A stretch of 16,580 bases of DNA from Candidatus Methanoplasma sp. (GTDB lineage: Archaea > Thermoplasmatota > Thermoplasmata > Methanomassiliicoccales > Methanomethylophilaceae): the NCBI GenBank assembly GCA_031271555.1, contig JAISVN010000049.1:1-16580 (forward strand), given 5' to 3'. Shown piece by piece: positions 1 to 6,019 of the stretch (the first letter of the stretch is position 1; each line of letters starts with the position of its first letter). Made by a program: the position numbers and the translations under genes. Under the pieces are notes generated by a model that worked only from the letters and a program-made list of their open reading frames with translations, did no database searches and was not told where the DNA came from.

Positions 1-1
1 G

Positions 2-1849
2 TTCAAGGAATGGACGGTCGTGTCGGGAGGCGTCGATGTCTCCGGCAACGAATTCACCATCGGGACCTCGGACGTGGTCATCGCGGCGGTCTGGGAGAAC
101 ATCACATACACCGTGACCCTAAATGACGGCGCAGGCAGCGGCGGCCAGGGAACAGTCCAGGTGACATTTGATGAGATGTTCCCCAGCGTGGCTGTACCAG
201 AATACACCGGATACGATTTTGGAGGATATTTCGGAAACTCCGACGGCAACGGTAAGCAGTACACGGACTCCGACGGCAACGGGGTCTCGACATGGGACAT
301 AGACTCCAACGCCACACTCTACGCCAAGTGGACAGAGAAGACATATGCAGTGGTTTACAATCCTAACAATGGCAGTGAGAACCTTGTATTGGTAAGCGGT
401 CTGACCTCAGGAACCCTTCAAAGTCTTAATGAATTCAGACCACCCGGAACACCTGAAGGCAGAACTGACATGATATTCATCGGCTGGACCCTGTCTGCTG
501 ATTCTAAAGTATACACAAAGGATGATGATGCAGCAGGACCGGATACCGTCACTGCCGTGACTATAGCCTATAGCGATGTGACCGTCTACGCCGCATGGGG
601 GCTTGACACGAACAACAACGGCACGGCCGATATTTACGAAGAGGAATACACCCTGACCTACGATATGAACGGCGGAACAGGCCCGGGCATAATAAAGTCA
701 GGTCTGCTCGCGGACGAGCACACGCTTGATGCCATGACACTGGCCCATGGCCCCATCGGCGAAACGGGCGTCGTATTCATCGGATGGACAGAGGAACGTG
801 ATACCAAAATATATGGTAAAGACGACGACATCCCGCCGGAAACTATCGGCAAAGTGACCATAACCGATAATGACGTTACAATCTACGCCGTATGGGGATA
901 TGATGAGAACGGTGACGGGATACCGGATGTCCTCGAATATACTCTGACATATGATGTCAACGGAGGCAACTTCGACGGGCCCGACAGTATACTCCTGCCA
1001 AAGCAGAACGGATACCAGATATCCGAAGAGGGCCCGACGCACTCCCCCGTGGATGGGTCCGAGGTCCTGTTCATAGGATGGATGCCTGTCGACCGCGACG
1101 GGATATTCTCCAAAGGGGACCCTGCCCCTGTGATAATAACCAGCGTTGATATGACCGCCGACGCGACGGTCTACGCCGCATGGGGATATGATAAGAACGG
1201 CGATGGGATACCCGACGTAATGGAGGCAGAGGATGTCGATGCATCCTACATGATAACATCCTCATCCGACAGCGGTTCGAACATAACTCCGAACGGAATG
1301 ACACAGATCATCAGCAGAGGAAGCCAGACCTATATGTTCTCGGCAAAACCCGGAAATACGATATCCTCTGTGCTGGTGGACGGAACGCCTCTGACCCCAG
1401 AACAGGTTGAGTCTGGAACATACACCTTCAGGAACGTTTTGAGCAACCATTCCATAGAGGTCATAACCGGAGAGCCGGCAGTCCTTGACATAACCGTAGG
1501 ATATGGTATCGGCGAGATATGGTACAGCATAAACGGGTCACCTTTCACCGAGTACGTCTCTCCCGTCACTCTCCCGCACCATGCTGATGTCTCCGTAACA
1601 GCATATGCCGGAGACGGCTATGAGTTCAGGAACTGGTGGAACGACGGCATAACGTATGATCAGGAGACGATTTCATTCAACGACGTGATGACACCTTTGT
1701 ATCTGGAGGTGTACTTCTATGATGAGCAATACGGACAGATATCGAACGGCAACACGCTCTGGCTCATCATAGGGGCCATGATCCTGGTCGCTGCAATGCC
1801 CTTCACATTGTACGCCGTGTTGCATAGGCATAGCCGCAAGTACGAGTAA
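2..1849 (+). CDS. InlB-repeat cell-surface protein, C-terminal part (5' truncated by window edge)
   Basis: The reading frame is open from base 2, and the residues before the first GTG (FKEWTV) are the normal middle of an InlB/Listeria-Bacteroides repeat, so the true start lies outside the window; 615 residues are visible. Repeat units end in AVWE, AKWT, AAWG, AVWG and AAWG, at about bases 2-98, 104-334, 344-601, 647-901 and 938-1189. The last three are each followed by an aspartate/asparagine-rich linker (DTNNNGTAD, DENGDGIPD, DKNGDGIPD) resembling a calcium-binding loop. A further beta domain follows (about bases 1235-1480). Near the C-terminus there is one hydrophobic helix of about 22 residues and a basic tail (HRHSRKYE), as expected of a surface protein anchored in the membrane with its bulk outside. 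Such repeats are known from adhesins and from surface proteins of gut archaea. Binding partner unknown; an adhesin role is inference. Confidence 0.85.
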   Translation, partial: FKEWTVVSGGVDVSGNEFTIGTSDVVIAAVWENITYTVTLNDGAGSGGQGTVQVTFDEMFPSVAVPEYTGYDFGGYFGNSDGNGKQYTDSDGNGVSTWDIDSNATLYAKWTEKTYAVVYNPNNGSENLVLVSGLTSGTLQSLNEFRPPGTPEGRTDMIFIGWTLSADSKVYTKDDDAAGPDTVTAVTIAYSDVTVYAAWGLDTNNNGTADIYEEEYTLTYDMNGGTGPGIIKSGLLADEHTLDAMTLAHGPIGETGVVFIGWTEERDTKIYGKDDDIPPETIGKVTITDNDVTIYAVWGYDENGDGIPDVLEYTLTYDVNGGNFDGPDSILLPKQNGYQISEEGPTHSPVDGSEVLFIGWMPVDRDGIFSKGDPAPVIITSVDMTADATVYAAWGYDKNGDGIPDVMEAEDVDASYMITSSSDSGSNITPNGMTQIISRGSQTYMFSAKPGNTISSVLVDGTPLTPEQVESGTYTFRNVLSNHSIEVITGEPAVLDITVGYGIGEIWYSINGSPFTEYVSPVTLPHHADVSVTAYAGDGYEFRNWWNDGITYDQETISFNDVMTPLYLEVYFYDEQYGQISNGNTLWLIIGAMILVAAMPFTLYAVLHRHSRKYE

Positions 1850-1977
1850 GAGGCATGAACCGCACATCATACCAAAAGATGGGCAGAATACAAACCACGA
1901 CAATGACCAATCGAAATGGAGTATTGCATTGACAAGGATTAATAAACGAAATCCATTCCCAAACACAGGACTAGAAG
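1850..1977. other. Intergenic region with promoter for the RaSEA gene
   Basis: This is 128 bases between the surface-protein stop and the radical SAM gene. It holds no open frame of note and no T-run hairpin that would clearly terminate the upstream gene. The only signal I can point to is the AT-rich TATA-like element at 1939-1947. Confidence 0.6.
1939..1947 (+). promoter_or_regulatory. Putative TATA box for the RaSEA/DUF5611 pair
   Basis: TTAATAAAC stands out in a mixed-composition gap. Its centre is about 35 bases before the ATG at 1978, which would place transcription start roughly 5-12 bases before the start codon and give a very short leader. Weak sites of this kind occur by chance, so confidence is modest. 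Confidence 0.4.
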
Positions 1978-2982
1978 ATGAAAGGAAAGCGATCGCCGTC
2001 CCAGCTTGAAGCGTGTTGGAAAGAGAAGGACATGGTATCCGGTAAAGTGTCCGAAGCAATGGTAATTATAATGCGCACGAACGGATGCTGCTGGGCAAAG
2101 GCCGGAGGGTGCAGCATGTGCGGATACAGGCAGGCATCGATGAATGAGGTGACGGAGGCAGACCTCAACAGGCAGATAGATGAGGCCCTGTCGAAGTACA
2201 AAGGCGAACCTTTCGTCAAGATATACACCTCGGGCAGTTTCCTTGATGAGAACGAGATCCCGGCTGCGGTAAGGGGCAGGATATTCAACGAGTTCTCCGG
2301 TTGCGAAAGGATACTGTTCGAAAGCCGGCCGGAGTTCGTCACACCAGAGGCGCTTTCCGTACTCCCTAAGAATGTGACGATAGCGCTGGGTCTTGAGAGT
2401 TCTGATCCCGATATCCTGAGCATATCGATCAACAAAGGGTTCACGCAGGAGGACAGCAGGAAGGCAGGCATGATGATCAAAGATGCGGGCCTGAAGGTCA
2501 GGACGTACCTTCTGCTGAAGCCCCCGTTCCTTACGGAAAAGGCTGCCATGGAGGACACAGTAAGGTCCGCGGTGTTCGCGGACGAGTTCTCAGATGAGAT
2601 CTCGATAAACCCTCTCAACGTCCAGAGGGGGACCTACGCCGAAAGGCTGTGGAGGGCGGGGGAGCTCAGGCCGCCGTGGATATGGTCGCTGGTCGAAGTA
2701 TTGAGGGAATTGTCCTCCAAGGTCAACGCCCGCCTTATGTCGTCCCCGTCCGGAGGTGGGACTTCGAGAGGAGTGCACAACTGCGGCAAGTGCGACAGGG
2801 AGATACTCGACGGGATCGAGAGGTTCTCTTTCTCTCAGGATGTAAAAGACCTCGACATCAGGTGCGAATGCATCGATTCGTGGCAAAGATATTTGGAATC
2901 GGAAAAAATACTGGGTACTGCAGCGGACCTTGACAGAGGGTTCGACAGTGACCTTGCGTTAGGATGTGGAAAAGATGGTTGA
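1978..2982 (+). CDS. raSEA: Archaeosine synthase subunit RaSEA (radical SAM protein)
   Basis: A 334-residue radical SAM protein. The cysteine cluster GCCWAKAGGCSMCGY (C37, C45, C48, plus an extra C38) matches the family pattern for the 4Fe-4S cluster that cleaves S-adenosylmethionine. Mid-protein segments LLKPPF and INPLNVQRGT, and the C-terminal cysteine-rich segment NCGKCD...CEC, are also typical. In characterised archaea RaSEA works with ArcS: ArcS attaches lysine to preQ0 at tRNA position 15, and RaSEA cleaves the adduct to leave the formamidine of archaeosine. No ArcS is visible here. The ATG at 1978 is supported by the promoter spacing. The 3' end overlaps or abuts the next gene, implying translational coupling. 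The family assignment rests on motif and length recognition, without a search. Confidence 0.87.
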   Translation: MKGKRSPSQLEACWKEKDMVSGKVSEAMVIIMRTNGCCWAKAGGCSMCGYRQASMNEVTEADLNRQIDEALSKYKGEPFVKIYTSGSFLDENEIPAAVRGRIFNEFSGCERILFESRPEFVTPEALSVLPKNVTIALGLESSDPDILSISINKGFTQEDSRKAGMMIKDAGLKVRTYLLLKPPFLTEKAAMEDTVRSAVFADEFSDEISINPLNVQRGTYAERLWRAGELRPPWIWSLVEVLRELSSKVNARLMSSPSGGGTSRGVHNCGKCDREILDGIERFSFSQDVKDLDIRCECIDSWQRYLESEKILGTAADLDRGFDSDLALGCGKDG

Positions 2983-3298
2983 GTACGATATTAAAAAAGG
3001 ATGGTTCAAGAACATAGAGGGAGATCTTCTCCGCAATATGATGGATGAGGTCTTCGGCAACGTATCCGAAAAAGGCGACAGCCTGGTCTCTTCCTACGGG
3101 GTGCTGGAGAGCATCACCGTCAGGGTCGTCAGCAAGGACAAGATGGAGGTCGTGACGGCCAACAAAGAAGGGAAGATGGCCGACGAGGATATCCTGAACA
3201 GCAAAAGGAAGCTGAACGTGTTCGTGGAGAAGGCGACCGGATTCGATGCTAAAGCGCGCATGAAGAGGGCCCAGGAAAAGGCAAAGAAGGGAGAATGA
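2975..3298 (+). CDS. DUF5611-like small conserved archaeal protein
   Basis: A 107-residue basic protein starting MVEYDIKKGW and ending in a lysine-rich helix (ATGFDAKARMKRAQ), which resembles the archaeal DUF5611 family; its function is not known to me. I chose the ATG at 2975 over the in-frame GTG at 2966 because family members begin with a short M-x-EY-K/R-type segment and because GGA-rich sequence precedes it. The gene overlaps the last codons of RaSEA by 8 bases, so the two are almost certainly co-transcribed and probably co-translated. A lysine/arginine-rich tail would suit contact with RNA, but that is only inference. No transmembrane segment or metal-binding cysteine cluster is seen. 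Confidence 0.75.
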   Translation: MVEYDIKKGWFKNIEGDLLRNMMDEVFGNVSEKGDSLVSSYGVLESITVRVVSKDKMEVVTANKEGKMADEDILNSKRKLNVFVEKATGFDAKARMKRAQEKAKKGE

Positions 3299-3311
3299 AC
3301 GGGAGATTTGA

Positions 3312-3329
3312 TTGGATGGTTACATCCAA
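3312..3329. repeat. Inverted repeat TTGGATG-GTTA-CATCCAA
   Basis: Perfect 7-bp arms around a 4-base centre lie 13 bases after the DUF5611-like stop codon. In RNA this would be a short hairpin at the 3' end of the RaSEA/DUF5611 transcript; no T-run follows, so it is not a convincing intrinsic terminator. As DNA it could be a binding site. Confidence 0.5.
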
Positions 3330-3335
3330 CTAACG

Positions 3336-3415
3336 TTCGGAAAATGTGTAACAAACCCCAAAAACACATTCGGAAAATGTGTAAAACATCTTAAAAATAT
3401 GTTCGAAAAATGTGG
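3336..3415. repeat. Three operator-like direct repeats with exact 33-bp period
   Basis: TTCGGAAAATGTGTAA occurs identically at 3336-3351 and 3369-3384, and a diverged copy (TTCGAAAAATGTGG) is at 3402-3415. The starts are 33 bp apart in both cases, about three turns of DNA, so the sites face the same side of the helix. Copies one and two agree at about 25 of 33 positions across the full period. Copy two with its flank forms a dyad CACATT-CGGAA-AATGTG with perfect 6-bp arms; copies one and three keep it imperfectly. Position just upstream of the TATA box suggests a cooperative protein-binding array controlling the ATPase gene. Confidence 0.75.
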
Positions 3416-3422
3416 GCCAGAC

Positions 3423-3436
3423 AAAATATAATATAT
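3423..3436 (+). promoter_or_regulatory. TATA box for the ATPase gene
   Basis: AAAATATAATATAT is the strongest TATA-like run in the left half of the window. Its centre lies about 28 bases before the GTG at 3458, the usual distance from an archaeal TATA box to the transcription start, so the mRNA is probably leaderless. Confidence 0.6.
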
Positions 3437-3457
3437 GCCTACATTTATACATACGAT

Positions 3458-4792
3458 GTGTACAGGCTTGCCTATGAAGATCTCCTTAGCTGGAAGAACA
3501 GCAGACACAGAAAACCTCTGATACTGGAAGGCGTAAGGCAGTGCGGTAAAACATTCCTTCTGAAAGAATTCGGAAATGCAAATTACGATAACGTGGTCTA
3601 CCTGAACTTTGAAGGAAATGATGAACTCATCGAAATATTCAGGCCGAATCTGGATGTCGGTCGCATACTGTCTCAATTGGCAATACTGTCCCGTGAAAAA
3701 ATAGAGCCTGGAAAAACACTGATCATATTCGACGAGATACAATTCTGCAGCAGGGCCCTGACATCTCTGAAATATTTTTACGAGAATGCCCCGGAATACC
3801 ACATAGCCTGCGCCGGCTCTCTTCTGGGCGTGCTCATGTCCAGACCGTATTCGTTCCCGGTAGGAAAGGTGGACAGGATAAGGATGGGGCCGATGTCATT
3901 CAAGGAGTTCCTCATGGCCAATGGCGAAGGCGAACTCGTGAAAGAGATGGATGCACGGCTTCCGACGGATCCGTTCATAAAGCCGTTCACATCCAGGCTG
4001 GAGTTCCATTTGAGCATGTTCCTGACCATAGGAGGCATGCCGGCCGCCGTAATGGCATGGGTGGAGAACCGAGACATAAATGAGGTCGATAGCGTGATCG
4101 ACAATATCATAAAGGATTATGAAAAGGATTTTGCCAAACATGCCACAGAGTCTGTGCAGAAGCTCACACTGATATGGAATTCCGTACCGGAACAATTGAC
4201 AAAGGAAAACAAGAAATTCATGTTCGGCCACGTCAAAACAGGAGCCAGGGCCAGAGATCTGGAGGATGCGCTTGAGTGGCTCATAGATGCAGGCCTGATC
4301 CACAAAGTGAAGTCGGCCGATCCGTCGAGACTGCCGCTGCCCCTGTTCGCAGACAGCACACATTTCAAGATATATCTTGCGGACGTCGGCATCTTCCGCA
4401 GGATGGCCGGTTTGGATTCTACATTTGAATTCGGCAATGCGGAAGGGTTGGAGCAGTTCAAGGGAGCGATCGTAGAGAATTATGTCCTCAACGAGATGAT
4501 ATGTTCGAATAAAGAGGTACCCTTCTATTGGAGGTCTGACGGCAGAGCCGAGGTCGATTTCGTGATCCAGTATGGCGGTAAAGCTATACCTGTGGAAGTG
4601 AAATCAGGACACAGAACAGATTCGAAAAGCTTGAATGAATACCTCCGGAAGTTCGATCCAGAGACGGCAGTGATCATTTCCATGGCGGCGGGCGAAGACG
4701 GAATCATAAAGAAGATGCCGCTTTATTGGGCTTGGAGAATGCAGGCGCTGTTTCCGAAAGCAGGGGCAAAGGCAGCATCAGACCGAATATGA
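3458..4792 (+). CDS. AAA_14 / DUF4143 ATPase
   Basis: 444 residues from the GTG start. The N-terminal segment YRLAYEDLLSWKNS is the family's usual opening. Walker A is GVRQCGKT (residues 25-32) and Walker B LIIFDE (D92, E93), giving a P-loop ATPase core. The C-terminal DUF4143 part ends in a PD-(D/E)xK-like core: EVDFVI (D367), then 13 residues on, VEVK (E380, K382), the spacing of restriction-type nuclease folds. Whether it cuts DNA is unknown. Such genes are common, patchily distributed accessory genes in archaea and bacteria, with no settled function. I moved the start from ATG 3410 to GTG 3458 because of repeat overlap, promoter spacing and family N-terminus. It has its own promoter and ends in tandem stops (TGA TAA). 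Confidence 0.88.
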   Translation: MYRLAYEDLLSWKNSRHRKPLILEGVRQCGKTFLLKEFGNANYDNVVYLNFEGNDELIEIFRPNLDVGRILSQLAILSREKIEPGKTLIIFDEIQFCSRALTSLKYFYENAPEYHIACAGSLLGVLMSRPYSFPVGKVDRIRMGPMSFKEFLMANGEGELVKEMDARLPTDPFIKPFTSRLEFHLSMFLTIGGMPAAVMAWVENRDINEVDSVIDNIIKDYEKDFAKHATESVQKLTLIWNSVPEQLTKENKKFMFGHVKTGARARDLEDALEWLIDAGLIHKVKSADPSRLPLPLFADSTHFKIYLADVGIFRRMAGLDSTFEFGNAEGLEQFKGAIVENYVLNEMICSNKEVPFYWRSDGRAEVDFVIQYGGKAIPVEVKSGHRTDSKSLNEYLRKFDPETAVIISMAAGEDGIIKKMPLYWAWRMQALFPKAGAKAASDRI

Positions 4793-4798
4793 TAACTC

Positions 4799-4814
4799 CT
4801 GCTGATATCAGTAG
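4799..4814. repeat. 16-bp dyad abutting the ribosomal operon promoter
   Basis: CTGCTGATATCAGTAG is symmetric apart from one position that still pairs as G-U in RNA; its core CTGATATCAG is a perfect 10-bp palindrome. It starts six bases after the ATPase stop and is followed by CTTTT. It could be a weak terminator hairpin for the ATPase mRNA, or a binding site overlapping the BRE position of the next promoter, or both. Confidence 0.55.
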
Positions 4815-4816
4815 CT

Positions 4817-4826
4817 TTTAAATATA
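4817..4826 (+). promoter_or_regulatory. TATA box for the ribosomal-protein operon
   Basis: TTTAAATATA is the best TATA match in the gap before uL3. It predicts transcription start near 4848-4853. A second AT-rich run, TATTATACC at 4831-4839, could be an alternative. Confidence 0.6.
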
Positions 4827-4849
4827 AGCCTATTATACCATTTTTAGAT

Positions 4850-5016
4850 TGGACATGCTGTATGTCTGACCACACGCAACGGGCAATGCTCCGAGCAACC
4901 CGAGTTCACTCATGTCGAAATTCTCGAGATGAATATGGCGTCACGGTCAGATGTCAAGACGCGTTCGTCGATAAAGCGCGAGGTTAGCGAAGACACCCTC
5001 GCAGGAATGTGAATAA
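4850..5016 (+). promoter_or_regulatory. Long 5' leader with possible RNA structure
   Basis: Possible helices are: 4862-4871 (ATGTCTGACC) with 4945-4954 (GGTCAGATGT), ten pairs including two G-U; a hairpin at 4880-4902 with arms CGGG/CCCG and TGCT/AGCA around CCG; and GCGAGG at 4978-4983 with CCTCGC at 4997-5002, ending just before the uL3 ribosome-binding site. Helices of this size can arise by chance in a sequence this long, so this is a candidate only. Confidence 0.35.
5004..5012 (+). promoter_or_regulatory. Ribosome-binding site of uL3
   Basis: GGAATGTGA matches the ideal GGAGGTGAT at most positions and sits 4 bases before the ATG at 5017, directly after the last possible leader helix (ending 5002), so folding there could affect access. 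Confidence 0.5.
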
Positions 5017-6015
5017 ATGTCACAGAGGAGACGTCCAAAGAGAGGATCCAGGGCATTCGGCCCTAGGAAGAGAGCACAGTCGCAGACCCCAAGGTTGGAC
5101 TCGTGGCCTGAGATCAGCGGATCGCCCAAGATACAGGGGTTCGCCGGATACAAGGTCGGGATGACGCATGCGTTCATCGTCGACAAGAGGGCAAAGAGCA
5201 CAACATCTGGAATGGAGGTCCAGGTACCGGTTACGGTAGTAGAGGTACCTCCGATGAGGGTAGCTGCGGTAAGATTCTATGAGAGCAGCATAACAGGTCT
5301 CAAGACGGCAGGAGAGGTATGGGCAAACGACCTCGACCCCCTGCTCTCGAAGAGGCTGAACGTACCCACCAACCACGATGAATCATCGTTCGGAAGGTAT
5401 GACGGGCTTGACATCGAAGATGTCCGCATACTCGCATACACCCAGCCGAAGATGGTCAGCGGTGTCCCGAAGAAGGTCCCCGACCTGATGGAACTCAGGA
5501 TCGGAGGCGGAAAGATGGATGAGAGGGTGGCGTACGCAAAAGGAATTCTGGGAAAAGAGGTCGCCGTAAAGGACTTCACAGTTGACGGAGCACTTATCGA
5601 CGTCATCGCTGTCACCAAAGGAAAAGGATTCCAGGGAGTTACCAAGAGATGGGGTGTAAAACTGCTTTCCCACAGGAACAGCAAACACCGCCGCGGAATA
5701 GGTAACCTCGGCCCGAAGAGACCCGGCTACGTAAGAAGCACGGTCCCGGCATCCGGTCAGATGGGATACCACCAGAGGACAGAATTCAACAAGAAGATCA
5801 TAAAGGTCGGAGAGGACGGAGGAGAGGTCAACCCCAAAGGCGGTTTCCTCAACTACGGAGAGGTAAGGAACACATACGTCCTTATACACGGTTCCATCCC
5901 CGGACCGACCAAGAGACTTATAAGACTCAGAGACGCAACGAGAGCGCCCAAGAAGGCAGACGTATCGGTGGCCGATGTTACTTACATATCCACCGAATCA
6001 AAGCAGGGGGCATGA
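5017..6015 (+). CDS. rpl3: Large ribosomal subunit protein uL3
   Basis: A 332-residue archaeal/eukaryotic-type uL3. The basic N-terminus (MSQRRRPKRGSRAFGPRKRA) is the family's rRNA-binding tail. The central KGKGFQGVTKRWG and the GQMGYHQRTE segment (residues 247-256, near the loop that reaches the peptidyl transferase centre) are hallmark sequences. uL3 binds 23S rRNA early in 50S assembly. It is the first gene of the operon here, as usual in archaea, and alone among the operon's genes has a long leader in front of it. It is followed by uL4 after 4 bases. Confidence 0.97.
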   Translation: MSQRRRPKRGSRAFGPRKRAQSQTPRLDSWPEISGSPKIQGFAGYKVGMTHAFIVDKRAKSTTSGMEVQVPVTVVEVPPMRVAAVRFYESSITGLKTAGEVWANDLDPLLSKRLNVPTNHDESSFGRYDGLDIEDVRILAYTQPKMVSGVPKKVPDLMELRIGGGKMDERVAYAKGILGKEVAVKDFTVDGALIDVIAVTKGKGFQGVTKRWGVKLLSHRNSKHRRGIGNLGPKRPGYVRSTVPASGQMGYHQRTEFNKKIIKVGEDGGEVNPKGGFLNYGEVRNTYVLIHGSIPGPTKRLIRLRDATRAPKKADVSVADVTYISTESKQGA

Positions 6016-6019
6016 GTAA

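Larger units (their letters stand above)
3299..3457. other. Regulatory intergenic region before the ATPase gene
   Basis: This AT-rich stretch holds, in order, a perfect 7-bp inverted repeat (3312-3329), three repeats of TTCGGAAAATGTG at 33-bp spacing (3336, 3369, 3402) and a TATA box (3423-3436), ending at the likely GTG start at 3458. The frame is open upstream of 3458 as far as an ATG at 3410, but that ATG is part of repeat three, and the residues it would add (WARQNIIYAYIYTYD) do not resemble the family's N-terminus. Confidence 0.65.
4793..5016. other. Promoter and untranslated leader of the ribosomal-protein operon
   Basis: These 224 bases contain a 16-bp dyad (4799-4814), a TATA box (4817-4826) and about 165 bases of leader. 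No convincing protein-coding gene is seen: a 41-codon frame from ATG 4862 to TAG 4987 is rich in CGA and CGG arginine codons that the neighbouring genes avoid. I find no tRNA or box C/D sRNA. Confidence 0.6.

Noticed and set aside
1..1849. Complete surface-protein gene starting at GTG 20
   Set aside because: The frame stays open to base 2, and the residues before the GTG belong to a repeat unit; a secreted protein would also need a signal peptide, which is absent, so the gene is cut by the window edge.
3336..3415. CRISPR array
   Set aside because: Only three short units, dyad cores of 16-17 bp, spacers that are themselves partly conserved and AT-rich, and no cas genes nearby.
3320..3802. Minus-strand frame whose C-terminal end shows an 11-residue repeat (THFPNVFLGFV type)
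   Set aside because: The repeat is simply the 33-bp DNA array read in the other strand (33 is divisible by 3); the rest is a shadow of the ATPase gene and has no promoter or ribosome-binding site.
4862..4987. 41-codon open frame in the leader of the ribosomal operon (MSDHTQRAML...)
   Set aside because: It has no ribosome-binding site, uses CGA and CGG for arginine where neighbouring genes prefer AGG, AGA and CGC, and resembles no family I know. A leaderless short peptide cannot be fully excluded.
4855..5016. tRNA, box C/D sRNA or SRP RNA in the gap before uL3
   Set aside because: No T-loop or acceptor stem pairing, no C box followed by a D box in the right order, and the gap is too short for SRP RNA.
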